Source: Tetrahymena elliotti 4EA
Lineage: Eukaryota > Ciliophora > Oligohymenophorea > Hymenostomatida > Tetrahymenidae
NCBI GenBank assembly: GCA_000231825.2
Contig: JH720401.1
Location: 39,263-102,983 of the forward strand
Direction: 5' to 3'
DNA: 63,721 bases
Each line of letters begins with the position of its first letter. Positions within the stretch are counted from its first letter, which is position 1. A program made the position numbers and the translations under genes. A model generated the notes under the pieces. It was given only the letters and a program-made list of their open reading frames with translations, was not told the origin of the DNA and made no database searches. Shown here one piece after another: positions 1 through 13,447 of the stretch.

Positions 1-2949
1 TCAATACAATTTCCACAAGGCTAAGAACATATGCTGCAACTATTGTTAGCTGTTAAAAAAAATCCTGTTTTGCATGCTAAGCATTAATTATTTGCTGGAC
101 CTGAACAAGTTAGACAAGAACTATCACATCCACTATTTTTTTAGCATGTACTACCTGATAATACATAAGGCTTTAAGCAAAATTAACACTAATCACTATT
201 TGGACCAGCGCATTTACTGCATTTAAAATCACATGGTAAGCATTTTTAACTTACGCTATCTGAATATTAACCTATATAGCAACTTGATCTACAAACCTAT
301 TAAGAATTTTAATTAATATAAATTTTCAAGTTTAAATGAAAATTACTTTATCTGAATTTAGATAAGTTCCAGCAGGACAAGTTGAAACACATGTTGATCC
401 ATCCCAAACATTGGGCTATTGGCAATTTATTGAACAATCAGTGCCTACATAGTTTGGAAGACAGTAGCATTTACCCTTTAAATACAATTTGAAAAATTTT
501 ATTTTTGAAGAAAATTTTATATTTTATTATCAAAAAGACTTTCTTTTTCTATCTTGTGTAATAAAAGTTATTTGATGAATTATGGGGTCACAATTGATTA
601 TATTACACCCAATTCAATAATAAAAGAAAAGCTTCCAATTATTTTTTATTCAATTTTTTTTTCTTTCTTTAAATTATGACAACTAAAATTTAAAAATTAT
701 TGTGTGTTATTTTGATATTAATTAAATTGTAAAAATATCAGATTAGGTAATTTTGTTTTGTTCAATAATACTGTAATTCCTTACTAATTGTCCCTCAAAA
801 TAAGGAGTAAATTTTCAAAATTTGCAAATTTAATATCAAAAAAATATTTGCTTTTATCCAAATTCAATAAATGAGTATTTTAATTATTATACAGTATTTA
901 TTAAAATTATTTTAACAATTAGAATTAAATTGAATTGAAATGTTCAATATTATCTTAGATTTAATTTAAAAAATTTTTATAATCTAAAATTATTAATATC
1001 TAATTACAATTAAATCTAAAAAAATAAATTAAAGATTACATTGTTGCAGAAACCATTTGAACTGCAAGAATTAGGACAATATTAAGGTTAAGTACAAAAA
1101 AATTTAAAATCCCTTGGGCAATTAAGAGAACCAGTAAGTGTTGCTGATAAATTAGATGATGCTAAATTTATAACTTCATTAGGATTATTGCACCTAATCA
1201 CTTCTGTACTAGCAGTAAATATAACATCTATGTAAGAATAATCAGGTGCACATGATATTTAGTGACATCTGTAATTAACTGGATATTAATAGTTTTTTTC
1301 TATAGCTGATGATTCAAAACACTTCGATGAACTTCCAACAACTTACCTAAGTATAGTATTAGGTGTTGCTGTAGAGGGATTATTACAAATTTAGTTTGAA
1401 TATGGAGTTAATCTAGAACATTAAGAAAATGGATCACTATTTGCTACACTCCAACCTTAGCTATAATAATCACAAACAGCTGTTTATCCACTATAAAAGA
1501 ATTCAGGATACTGAGTAGAATCATTACATGTATTGGTAAAGAATCCACATCCTTAATTTTTACCAAAATCTGTTTATTCAATAAAATTCAAGTTAAATTC
1601 TGTGTAATATCCAGTGTCTACAAGTAAGCTTGCTGTGAAAATAGAAAAGCTAGTTTTTCCAAGTACGGCACTTGCTGTCATGTATTCATTTGCTATTAAA
1701 TCTCTTTCCCAGTGAGAACCAAAAGAACCAGCAGATCCTTAATTTTCCATAGGAACTCCATCAATAGATGGACAATTATAATAAGACTTAGCAGTTTCTA
1801 TTACATTTTTAGATTTTAAAACAACAATATTTGTTTTTGTCCATATAGTTCTTAAGTCATATAATTTAGGATTAGCACCAGCTCCATAATAAGCATTCGT
1901 ATCAGGATCAATCCAATAATCCATAGCTGATTTAGAAAAACCCAAAATATGGGTTGCTTCATGGAGTGCTGTCCAAAAATCACTCTCAAAATTTTCAGGT
2001 GTAGTATTTATTTTAGTCATTGTACCTAAATTATATTTTATTCTTCCAACAGTAGGATTAGGATCCAATTAGCACCAACCTTTTTAAATAATAAAATATT
2101 TTGAGAGATAATAAAAAATTTTCAAAAAAATTAAATTAAAAATATTATTTATTGAAAGTTAGAAGATCCATAATTTGTATTGAATATCATTTAAATCCAA
2201 AATTTGATAAGAAATTATTTCTAAATATTTAAAAAGGAATTTTATTTTACTTTAGAGGATAGGAGAGTAAAAATATTAGAATAAATTTTCTCAAAAAGTA
2301 AAATTATTTGAGTATAAAAATTTAAAAAAAATAAAATTAGTATTATTTAATAAAGAATACTCTCTTATTTAAAAATAATTTTAAAAATCACCAAAAAATT
2401 TAGATTTAATTTTAAAATGCAAAAAAAATTATTCTGTTTAATTATTAAAACTTTAGGATATTTTTTAAAAGTTTTACCTGCATTAGCTAAATAAGATTCA
2501 CCGCTATCATTATTGTAAGTTACTAATATATGTAGGTCAGAATTTGCAATTCCTGGGCTAACTAAAGAAGCAGGAACATCCATATCAATGCATTAACCTG
2601 TCCAAAATTTCATAACTGGAGTAGATCTTGGAATAACTTTCAAAGAGTAGCTGAAAAAGAGTAAAACGGCTTCAGTTATCTTAACTAAATATTCTTTAAC
2701 ACTAGGACTCATACCAGCGCCATTAGCTGAGTTATCTAAATCTGAATAATCAACTGTAATTCTAATCGGAGCTGAAGTTGCTCCTGCAAGGCGCCTTTTA
2801 TTATCAAAATCATATTTGAAGTCTTTAGGAATTTATTTAGTGAGATTAAGGCTATCATGGCTACAAATATGATCTGAGCCATGAGAATAAGCATATTTCT
2901 ATAAAAATATGACTACTTATAATACAGATGCAAGAAAAATGTATCTCAT
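1..2949 (-). CDS. Leishmanolysin-like (GP63, M8) surface metalloprotease, 3' end outside the window
   Basis: Zinc metalloprotease of the M8 family, expected at the cell surface or secreted. Exons by splice reading: 2949-2478, 2079-1040, 475-347 and 296-1 (continuing off the left edge). The N-terminus (MRYIFLASVL...) is a signal peptide. The joined exon 1/2 sequence gives the family signature NAGWCQLDPNPTVGRI. The zinc motif HEATHILGF (HExxHxxGF) lies at about 1940-1963, and the third zinc ligand is in FGSHWERDLIANEYMTAS, the usual place for the family. Downstream are EGF-like cysteines (CYCLPNYVGTDC) and furin-like cysteine-rich repeats (KCAGPNSDQCQFC; CLTCSGPANNQC), common in Tetrahymena paralogues. 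Intron 476-1039 is long for this window. The C-terminus, possibly a membrane anchor, is not visible. All expected active-site residues are present. Confidence 0.93.
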
Positions 2950-4885
2950 TTATTTGGTTTACAACAAAAATTTAACTCTCTTTTTAAGATATTTATTATT
3001 TTCTTTATTGTATTTATTAATAAAAAATACTATTGTTCAATAAAAATTGAAAAATAAATAGATTGAAAAAATATCCAAACCAAATTATGGGTTATTAAGT
3101 TTCTTTTGTTTTCGATTTTTTTCATTTATTTTTTATAATTTCTTTATAGCCATTTGATTTAATGTATTATTATCTGTAGTCAAAAAGAATGTTTGCTGGT
3201 TGAAATATTAATTAGTTTTTATCTTCCTATTTCTTTTTATTCTTGCTTATTTTACTTAACCATCCAAATAATTTTAATTAGAAAAAGAAAATATTGAATG
3301 TTTTAGGACTGAAGATTAGCTTCAGATTACAGTAAAGCCTCAAATATCTATTAATTGCAATTTTTTAGAATAATAAGAGAAAATTCTCATATTTGAAATT
3401 CTAAACTATTATTAGGTTATCTTATAATTTATTTTAAAGTGAGCATAGAAGATATTCACTTTCTTAATTATGTATTAATATTTATTTTTCTTTTATTTTT
3501 CTCATAATTTCTGAAAAGATAAATTGATATAGGAATTTTATAAAATTCTATTTAAAAAAATAATTAACTTTGAAACAAATAATAAATTTAAATACTTCAG
3601 CTCATTTTATATAATATTTTTTTATTAAAAAACAAATAAAATATTTTTTTATTCTTTTAAAAAACAAGAAGAAAAAATCATAATTTAGTCTAATCTGGAT
3701 GAATTCAGATTTATTTAATTTTATTGTTTAAGAAATTAGTTAATCTGAAAATAAGTTTAGATTACATCTCATATCACTCAAAAGTTAATAAAAAAATCAA
3801 TAAATTTAAATTCTAAAAGAAAATAGATAATGTACCAAATCAAAATACTCAAGAGATTAATTTCGAAAGCTTCTTTTAAACCCTGAAGTTTTAGTAAAAG
3901 GATAAAAGTAAACCACAATTTTATCTTTGATTGGTATTTAATAAAATCATAAAAGGTTTATAATCTATTTTCCTTAATCAAAATCATCAAAAATCTAAGC
4001 ATCATAAAAAAATTAGACAACAAAGATTAATACTTTTAAACACAACACCATTAATATTTTGCATACAATTTTTACCCATCTACAAACATTTGATTATAAT
4101 ATTTTTAAAGATTACTTTTCTTGAAAGGAAATCATTTATTATTTTTCTAAGAAATATTTCAAAATTAATTTATTTTTAAAATTACATAAAATATTTTATC
4201 TTTTACTTTATCAAAATAATTAATAAAAATTATATTATTTCTTAAAAAATGTAAATTTGATTTTTTCTAATATATTGGGAGAATTTTATATATTCATATA
4301 ATAATTTAGGAATTCATCTTTTATTGAAAGTTAAAAAATTTTCAAAATATTTTTTTATAAATAAAATAATTTCTTCTAATTATCCAAATTACAAGAGAAA
4401 GTATTAATTAAATTTTAATATCATAAAATATGAAAAAAGTAATTCTTAACAAATAGATATTAATATTTTAAGCAGTTTTTACTCAAATAATGGATTATTA
4501 TTAAATATTCAAAAAAAAAAATCATTAATCTTATAATGAATATTTTGAATTTATTTAAAATAATATCTTAAAATTTTAAGTTATTTTATCTTTGTTTGAA
4601 GCAAAAGTAAAATATTTTTATTTACCATAATTTATGGATAAAATCAATAAGTTCTTTTTTTAAATTAAAATTTTAATATTTAACATTTTCAATAATTTTT
4701 GTAATTTAATCATTTATTATTTGACTTTAATAAAAAATAAATCTTGGTGTTAAAATATAAGGCTTCTATTTCAAATTTTTTGATTTTTATTTGTGTTAAA
4801 AATTTGTATTCATACTTTTAATTCCTACCTTTTTTTCATAGTTCAAATACTAAAAAAATAATTAAGAACTAAATAGACAAATAAT
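2950..4885. other. Intergenic, divergent promoter region
   Basis: About 1.9 kb of very AT-rich DNA between two divergent genes. It contains homopolymer A and T runs. I see no conserved coding frame, RNA gene or repeat. Confidence 0.7.
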
Positions 4886-7800
4886 ATGTAAAAAGTCAGA
4901 AGTAAATTTTAGAATTTTTATATCCAATCCTATTTAGGTATTTAAGATTAGTATAAACGAGGTTTAGTAATCTCTTACTATCTTTAGTTTATAAGATTCA
5001 TCCAATTGATTTCGTTAGCTTTTTCTTCTGATTTTTTTAACCAAACTAAGCATAAAATTAACAAATCTTTGGAAATGTAAATGATTGACTATCTAATATA
5101 GATTTTAGAAGGCTTTAGGTTATCGTTTATTTTAGATAAGAATGATACTCTAAAAATTACAGCTGCTATTATAATTTTATCTATAAATTCCTTGGTTTTG
5201 CTATGGTTCTTCTATTATATTTTTGCTGGATAAAATACCGGATAGTAGATCTTCAAAATAGTATCATTTTATATGAAGGTGTTTTATTATACCATCTTTA
5301 TCCCTTCTCTATCCTTGAGTTCGTATTTCTTAACTTAATACAGCTACACTATGGTTATCATATCAATATGCTCACTGATAGAAACGATAGTAATTGTTTT
5401 TATTATTTGTTATCATGACTATAGCCTCTAATTTAGTAACTAAGATTACCTCTACAAATATGATCCTTACTCATTCTATATTCAAATTCCTATTATAACG
5501 GTTTGCAGCTTGATAGTTTATGTTGAGAATAGCTTTATTATAAATTCTATACTAATCTTTTTTGCTTAACTAGCTGAATTAGGAGAAATAATTAGGAATG
5601 GTGGTTATATTTCTTTTAAAAATGGATTACTGAATTCATAGTTAGTTTTTTTAACTATAACAATCTGTGTTTTCTGCTCAGTATAAAAATTAGGAGATAG
5701 TGTAATAGATAATTCACTTTCTTCAATATTTTTGGCTATTCCAATTGTATGCATTAGTTCATAGTATTTCTACTAAAAAATAATTTTTTATAATGCTAAT
5801 ACACTAATCAATATTAAAGATCCTCTTTAAAAACTAAATAATTGGATCAGAATCATCTACAATATATGCTAAGAAAATTAACTTGCTTACTTAAATAGCG
5901 AAAATGGGGTAATAATGGAAGCTTTGATTTAACAGCATATACAAAAATGTGAATAAATGTAGTGCTACTGTTTGAAATTTAATCAACAACTTTAACAAAA
6001 AGATAAATTTGATATTGAGGCTGTAAGGAAAACCTTCATTTTTAATATTATTGAAGAAATGTTTCGCCTAAAACTTGCAAAAAAAAGATTGACTGAAATC
6101 TTTAATTTCAGGCTATCATACATTTTCTTTTTGATGTAGGCTATGTAATCTCCTATCAAAACTTAATTAGAAATAAAAAAAGTACTCTAATCTTAAAATA
6201 AACTTTCTCTAAGAAATTTAAGCTAAATAAATTAAATTGATGATATTTCAACTAATATTATTTATGGTAAAAAAAAATCCAAGAAAGATGAATACCAAAG
6301 TGCTATACAGTTTGATTAAAGAATTTAAATACTCAACAAGTCTTCTCGTAAATGTTATATTTTAAAAAGAGATTTCTTTGAGTTTTTGTGCCAAAGCTCA
6401 ATTGATATAAATTAGCTTTTTGAAAAAGGCTAAAGTTTGTATTAACAAATGAAAAATGTAAAATAGTATTTTTTACTTTATTTTATTAATTTTTTATCTT
6501 ATAATTAAGGTTGAGTAAGAGATATTCAGACTAATGAATATTAATGCTCTCAGTAAACGACTTAACGAAGTTGCATCCTTATTTATGTCTGTTTTTGATT
6601 TAAGAAGGAAGGAAATGAGAAAATAAAATAACATTTCTAAAAGACATTTGTTGAATTCATATGCTCATTCTTCCTCTATTAAATAAGATGTTTCTGTTGA
6701 TTTATTTTCTACAAGGAACAGCTGTGTGATTAATATGAGTCTTTTAAATTAATTAGGGTAAATAAAAGAATGCACAAGGAGTGTTTAATATATCTTTTTG
6801 ATTCCTTAAAAGGAATTAATAGGCTCAAATGTGAAAATACTTATGCCTTCTTGCATAGCAGAGCACCATGATTCTATTCTATTAAAATATATAAGAAATG
6901 AAAATCAACGAGATTTATAAAATGAAAAAAAATATGTTTTTTTAGGATAAGATAAGCTAGGATAGATTATTCCATTAAAAACCTAAATGCAGTTATTTGT
7001 AAAACCAGATGATTTTTGTGTTGTTGCTTTTCTTTCTAAGATTAGTTCTATCAATTAGTATATTTTGTTTTAAAGAGCAGATGCCTCATAAATGTGGCAA
7101 ATTTCTAATATTTCGAAAGGCCTTAACTCAATATTTATACCTGCTTTAGAGCTGTCATAAAAAAGTAAACAATATTTATTTGAATTAAAAATTTATAACT
7201 AGACTTATTTAATTTAAAGGTAAAAATAATCTAAAGAATCTATGCTTAGATAAAATTATTCCTTTGATAACTGTTTTCAAAGGATTTAACTAAAATGAAG
7301 AGGATCTTGAAAGTATTTGGGGCAAAGAGTAAACAACTTTACTTTTTCATCCTAAAAACTTGAGCTAATTTAACTATTTGACTAAAAGTAAGCTGAAAAA
7401 TTAATAATATGATTCTGAGTCATTCAATAAATTCATATTAGCTTTAATTGGAGATAGTTTTGGTTTTATAGAAATTAAATTTAAGATTTAGCATTTTTTT
7501 AAAGAAATACATTACATAGAAATATCTTAAATAAGATATGTTAAGAGATAGACAGATAAGAATGAACTGATTATTTTATTAGCAAATTAGCTGAATCTGC
7601 ATAATAGTAATTCAAAAATAGAAGTTGATTTAAGTGAAATAAGAAGACTAGTAGAAAATATGAAATAATAGTAGAGTTTTTTAGATATTCCAGAAGATTT
7701 CAATATGTAAAAAATAGCTTCTCAATATATGAACCCCTAAGGTAGTTTAATTAAAAGTGAAATTAACCTAGGAAATTCAAATTTAGATTCAAGTCATGAT

Positions 7801-10800
7801 AGTCCTAAAATTTAAGAAAAATAAAACTCAAATAACTTAGATATTGAATTGAAAAATAGTAAAATTTTGAACAACACCGCAAGTAAGGAAATGTATATAA
7901 TAGAAGAAGATTAATAAGAAAGTCATATGAATCATAAATCAAGCTACATAGTTAATAACAATTTAGATATTGACTATTCTTTTAAAAGAGATAATGAGGT
8001 TAAAAATGAGTTAGATGACATTAGATATCATGAAGATCAAGACGAAAATTAAGAAAACGAAGAAGATAGATATAATTAAGAATCTTATTAACTAGAAACA
8101 ACAAACAGAAAAAATAACATCACTTAAAGAGAGCTTCTTTAGCCTAGTGAAACAAACAGAGAAATAAAAATTTAAATAGAGCCTGATGTTAAAATTTAAA
8201 AGTAAAGCTAACATGATATTTCATATGCAGGAGTTTCATAATTTGGCAATAGCTCCATGATTAATTAACTTGATGATAACAAAGATCTGAATAGATAAGT
8301 GAAATATGAAGAGATCACCCTTGAAAATAATAAAAGTTTAATGGATATTTCATCTTTAAATTTAGTAAAGTAATAAGACGATATGCATAACTAAAGCTAT
8401 TTGAGAGAAAATAATAATTAAGATAGTAGAAATTTACACTTAAATCCAATAAAGGACATAGCAATGGTTAACCAAAAAATCTATTAATTTCATAAAAAAA
8501 ATGATTTAACGGGATCAACAACTTTTAATTCTTAAGTAAATTAGCATGCCTATAATACAAGCCAAAATTTTGATATACATTAATAATTTGCAAGGTCTTC
8601 TTCAATTTCTAAAATAAACTCAAAAAATAGCTTTATTGATCAAAATTCTATTCACAAGTAAATTGTCAAATCAAATTTAGATAACCTTTAATAAGCAGAT
8701 GAAAATATAGATTTATAAGATGAAAAAGAATTAACTGAAAAATTTTAAAGTGAAAAAGATGTCTCTTAAAGGGCTAGCTCTATGACAAACAACTTTAACA
8801 TAAATTAAGGTTTTGAAAATATAAATCCTGAAGCCTTAATTGATTAATCAAATAGCTCTAAAACAAGAACTGAATTATCATCTACTAAGAGAAGGATTGC
8901 ATCTTTAATAATGAACAAAAGATAAAATATTCTAATAAAAAGTATCAATTACTTTGGTTACATAGCTTTGCTACTTCTGTCATTTATCACACTATTAGTA
9001 TATTTTACTTTACAATCAAATCTTGCAACTATGATAGATAACTTAAAACAAATTACAACAGGAACAGATTTGATGTTTTCTTCATCATTTGTTTTAGTAA
9101 ATTATGAAGCTATCAGATCTAATTAAGTAATTTTTTTTTTTTGAGATATTTCCTTTTACAATTTTTTATTTACCAAATAAATTTAAAAAATTAAAGTATG
9201 GAGCATATAACAATCATTTTGATGGGTAATACAAAGATCATTTTATTGAATCATATTAAGAATCATTAGATTAATACAGAGATGAAGTTTCAAGACTGAT
9301 AGACATTCCTAACAAATTTGATTTTATTTAGTATGTTAATGCAAATTACATGGATATTACTTAAACTAATGAAGATGGTAGTATAGATACTACCAAGTAA
9401 TTGCTGATTATATATGCCATAGAAAATTTTTATTCCTATTTATTTTAGTATATTACAGATAGTAGCCTACAAATTAGAGGGTATATTTTTGAAAATTACA
9501 TAAAATTTTAGGACATATACTAGGAGATAAGAGATATAACATTATCAGAAGCTTAATCTAGCAATGATAGTATTTAGAATATATTAGTATGGACATTTAT
9601 TCTTATAGAAATAGTTTCTAGTTTAAATATATTTATGATATTACCTATATATTACAAAGTATAAAGTAATAGAGAAGAAATTTTAAGGCTATTTGCAACT
9701 TTTCCAAAAGAAAAATTGTAGAACATGATAAACTAAATGAATAAAATCATAAATTCAAGATTTTATAAATCTCACAGTAGTGGGGGATAGCTATCATCAG
9801 GTAGATTAAGTTCAAATAATGCCAATTATAAAGAAAATATTTTTAAAAACCATCATATCAAACTTAAAAATAAAGTAATCTCTAATACAACAAATCTCAA
9901 AAAATTTAATTCTAAAATATTTGGATTATGTATAGTTACTCTTATTTTAATTTCACTTTATCCTATTATAAATTACAGCATTTTACATCCTTATTTAGAT
10001 TAATTTAAAATATTCTTTTAGGAATATTTAACTCTCTAGAAAGTTAAAAGTTAAATTTGCTTTACATATGCTTTAGCTGTATCTAGGGTTACTGTTGGAA
10101 TAGAGAGCTAATAGTAATTCATTTAGTTAATTGATATTTACTATAAAAACCATTTATTAACTGAAAATTAAGAAATATTGCAAGAACTTAATCAAATTCC
10201 AAAAAACTTTGAAGAAATAGATAGATATCATAGTGACTAATAGAAATAAATTTTATTGGATCCTCTACAAAGTAATTTATGTGAATTTATGAGAGATCTT
10301 GAAAAATCTTCTCTTTTTAGTAAAGATATTGCTAATCAACCTGAGAAATTTTCATTATGTGATACAGTTTTTGGTGGATTACTTACAAAAGGTATGATTT
10401 TGGCATCAAAACAAACATTTGCTGTATTAAATGATTTGATAATAGCCGCATCTACTGATAAAGGACAAAAAGCTATCCCGTATGTGTAGTAATGGGATTA
10501 ATTAAATGAACTACCTTATTTTGATGATATGAATGATGTGAGTCTTGATTTTGTAGATATTATTAGTCACTACTTAATGGTTTAATATGATCAGCTTTTT
10601 GATCTCTTTCATTTAATATAAAATCTCCTCTTAGGGTACTCTTTAATTATTTTACTAAGTGCATTTTTCTTAGGATGGAGGTACTTTATTAAATATTCAA
10701 ATAATCAAGTTGTCTAAACAAAGATAATACTGTCAGTATTAAATATTGACCACATTCTAGATAATTCATATATATTTTCATATTTTAAAAAATAATTTAG

Positions 10801-10813
10801 CTAATCATAATGA
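4886..10813 (+). CDS. TmcB-like PAS-domain multi-pass membrane protein
   Basis: Large membrane protein of a family much expanded in ciliates and annotated as PAS S-box / tiny-macrocysts-B (TmcB)-like; the biochemical role is unknown. Four exons (4886-6457, 6510-7164, 7220-9126, 9197-10813) add up in phase to 1916 residues, ending at TGA. The N-terminal ~350 residues are hydrophobic segments. Next comes the family block EQMQCYCLKFNQQLQQK followed by KTFIFNIIEEMFRLKLAK. A PAS-like segment with KELIGSNVKILMPSCIAEHH is near residue 625. A long polar Q/N/S/D-rich cytoplasmic stretch follows (about 800-1300). There is then a membrane helix near 1322 (IALLLLSFITLLVYF), an extracellular-type loop, and further helices near 1510, 1625 and 1855. 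The start was chosen because the frame from 4886 matches the family N-terminus (VISYYLQFIRFIQLISLAFS); a shorter ATG at 5075 is in the same frame. No catalytic domain is visible. Confidence 0.9.
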
Positions 10814-11508
10814 AAATAAAATTTTAAAAATAGTACAGAAGATAATTATATTTTTTATATGAAAAGTAAATTATTTACAATAAAATATATTGTTTTAATA
10901 CAATACATCCTCAATTTATTTAATTTATTAATAAAATATCATCAAACAGAATTCGCTGGTATAATTTAATTATTTTGTTAATAAATGAGTGGCGATTAGC
11001 TAATCTAAAATCACCTTATTTTTTAATCCGCGAAAATTTGAAAAGTTCAAAAAATAAATGTAAAATCTCTTAATTTAAAAAAATTAATTGATTGGCTTAT
11101 TTAATCTTTACAAGATAAAAGTAAATATTCTAAACAATATTTAGCTTAAATAAATATCAGAGTTTTTTAAAAATTATAAAGGCTCGTCTTATTGAAATTA
11201 TGAATAAAATTACAATTAAAAGTACCTAAACAATATAAATACTAGATTTATAACATAATGCTTATGAACAGAAAAGAAATAGAATCAAGTATACAATAAT
11301 TTATTAGCCTTTCCTAGGTTGCAGTTGTTGAGCTTCAAAACATTTTTTCATGATAAAAAATGTTGAATAATCATTATTAAAATTGTAAAGACTGAGCTAG
11401 AGTTATTATATTTTATTTAAATTAAATTTATTTGTTTATATGAAATTCTTATTTAAGTTAATATTGCTTTAATATTTATAGTAATTATTTGAATGTTTTG
11501 CTTTTAGC
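10814..11508. other. Intergenic, convergent 3' ends
   Basis: AT-rich spacer between the TGA of the PAS gene and the TGA of PCNA. A short plus-strand frame from 10985 is broken by two TGA codons and is probably chance (see rejected items). Confidence 0.6.
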
Positions 11509-12705
11509 TCAAGCACTTTCTTCATCAGAAATCTTAGGTGCAAGATAGAATCTAAGAGAACCAAGATCATCGATTTTATATTCAACCATAAGAGGATTTT
11601 CTTCAGACATATTTAAACTAACAGTTCCACTGAGAGAAACTGCCTTATTGAACATATTCAAGTATCTAAGAGCAAAAGTTAATTTAACAGGTTGATCAAT
11701 TTGTAAATCAACACGGTCAACTTCCTTTTCACTAGAGTTATTCTTAATAGTGATTGAACCGGCACCAATATCACCTTAAACACTAAATTTAACAGATTCT
11801 TTGCTTGTTTCGATTTCAACTATTATATTTTAAAATAATAATTGTAGTGGGTATATCTAATAACTAATTGTTATATACACTAAAGGCTAAATGAACCTAA
11901 CTAACTAAACAATTAAATGCTTCTACTTGATCTTTTATAATCAAGATGGTAAGTATGCAAATATTTAATGAGGATATTGATTGCCTAAAGTGGGTATAAC
12001 AATAATATATTTACCTGTTTCAGAAATTTAACTAAGTTCTTTGCAGATTCTAGAGAATTCAGCAGAAGACATTTAGATAACAGAAGAGTAATCTGTGTCT
12101 GGAATACCCAATGATTCACTATCTAATGACATCAAGTTCAAGCTGAATTCAGAGATCTTAGAGGCCTCTAATAAAATATTTAAAATGGTATTAATACTAT
12201 GCTAGCATATATAAATAAATGGTTTTATTAGACTGACTAAGTCAATTACAAAATAGTATTTAACATATTTTCTTTGTAGAATTAGTTTTAAAACGAAAAA
12301 TCAATGCTACTGTTATGAAAAAAACTGATTAGAGAAAGAATTGCTAACAAATATGCTTTGAAAATATTGAAATTCTAAGTTACATGAGTTTTCAAAGAAG
12401 AACTTAAGGGAAGAAGGTTCTTCTTCATCAGTTTATAAGGTAATTGTGTCATCATTTCCAGCACACTTGAGGATCTTGGAAAGATTTTCAATAGAAAGAC
12501 CAAGAGTGATAGGTCTGTCACATCTATATTCCTTGAAACCATTTTCATTTAACTTGAGGGAAACCAAAGCAACGTGAGCTGAATCCATAGCTTGCATGGA
12601 AAGACCACTGGTGCTTGCATCGATATTAACTGATTTAACTAAATCCTTGATAGCATCAACGATTTTTTTGAAAACGACACCTTATTGTAATTTAGCTTCA
12701 AACAT
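11509..12705 (-). CDS. PCNA: Proliferating cell nuclear antigen (DNA sliding clamp)
   Basis: Ring-shaped clamp that tethers replicative polymerases and repair factors to DNA in the nucleus; it acts as a homotrimer. Three exons (12705-12384, 12167-12015, 11819-11509) sum to 786 nt, i.e. 261 residues plus TGA, the usual family length. The N-terminus MFEAKLQQG, the LGIPDTDYSSVIQMSSAEF segment and the C-terminal YLAPKISDEES match PCNA along the full length. The centre has the interdomain region FENS-QASKISEFSLNLM at the first splice junction. Glutamines are partly written as TAA/TAG (e.g. SVQGDIG), which supports the ciliate code. No damaged motif is seen. A GC-rich segment with a palindrome lies about 180 bp upstream of the ATG and may be the S-phase promoter. 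Confidence 0.98.
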
Positions 12706-13447
12706 TTTAGTTGTTTATATGACTGAGTATTAAATAGTTTTGCTTGTTTTTTTTAAGAGATATATCTTAATGAATTTTATTTTAAATTTTATATTTATTT
12801 ATTTGTCTTGATATTTAGTTTTCTATTTAAAGATTTAATCAATTCCACTTTTTTGTGTTTCAAATTAATAACTCACTCTTTACTTTCCGCGCTAATTTAA
12901 ATTAGCTTCTCTCTATCCTCCACCCGCCCCCTTTTTAAAATTCAAAGTAGATCCGCTAAAAGACTTAATTTATATAAAATTTTACATCAAAAGAATATAT
13001 AAATTGCTTAAAAATGATAAAAAAATTTATTTGTTTAAAATTATTTAAAGTTATGAAATAAATGATTCAGTTGATTAAGCTTTAAATTACTTAATTCTAT
13101 TCTTTCCTTTAAAATAATCATAAATTACTAACAAAATTAACATAAATAAATAAACTCAACCAAAATAATAAACTCAGAATTATTATCAACAAAATTTGTT
13201 GATAGAATGTTTCATAAAAAATCTAAAATAATTAAAAATGTGTTTTTTTAAATTTGTTTAAATAAGATTTCATAAAATAAATTTATTTATTTTAATTTTT
13301 TTGTCTTTTCTATTTAATGAAAATTAAAAAACTATTTTTTACTTTTTTACAACTAAATAGTTTATTTATTTCATTAAAAGTACATCTTTTTTTAAAAATA
13401 GAAAAAATACATATTATATTTTAAATAATTATAGATATAAATTTATC
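12706..13447. other. Intergenic region upstream of PCNA
   Basis: Mostly AT-rich. It holds the GC-rich PCNA promoter-like patch (see 12882-12938) and, further out, the 3' flank of the next minus-strand gene. No coding frame is supported. Confidence 0.6.
12882..12938. promoter_or_regulatory. GC-rich promoter-like patch with 16-bp palindrome upstream of PCNA
   Basis: In a region that is otherwise nearly all A and T, this stretch has TTTCCGCGC directly followed by the perfect palindrome GCTAATTTAAATTAGC (12891-12906), then a C-rich tract CCACCCGCCCCC (12920-12931). It lies about 180 bp upstream of the PCNA ATG on the opposite strand. TTTCCGCGC resembles, but does not exactly match, the E2F/DP consensus TTTSSCGC. 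That this controls S-phase transcription is inference. Confidence 0.45.

Noticed and set aside
10985..11353. Plus-strand frame starting MSGDQL with two internal TGA codons; selenoprotein, recoding or pseudogene considered
   Set aside because: With only TGA as stop in DNA this AT-rich, open stretches of 50-70 codons are expected by chance. No family match or splice solution removes the TGAs.
12884..12893. Exact E2F site in the PCNA promoter
   Set aside because: TTTCCGCGC is close to TTTSSCGC but not an exact match, so only resemblance is claimed.
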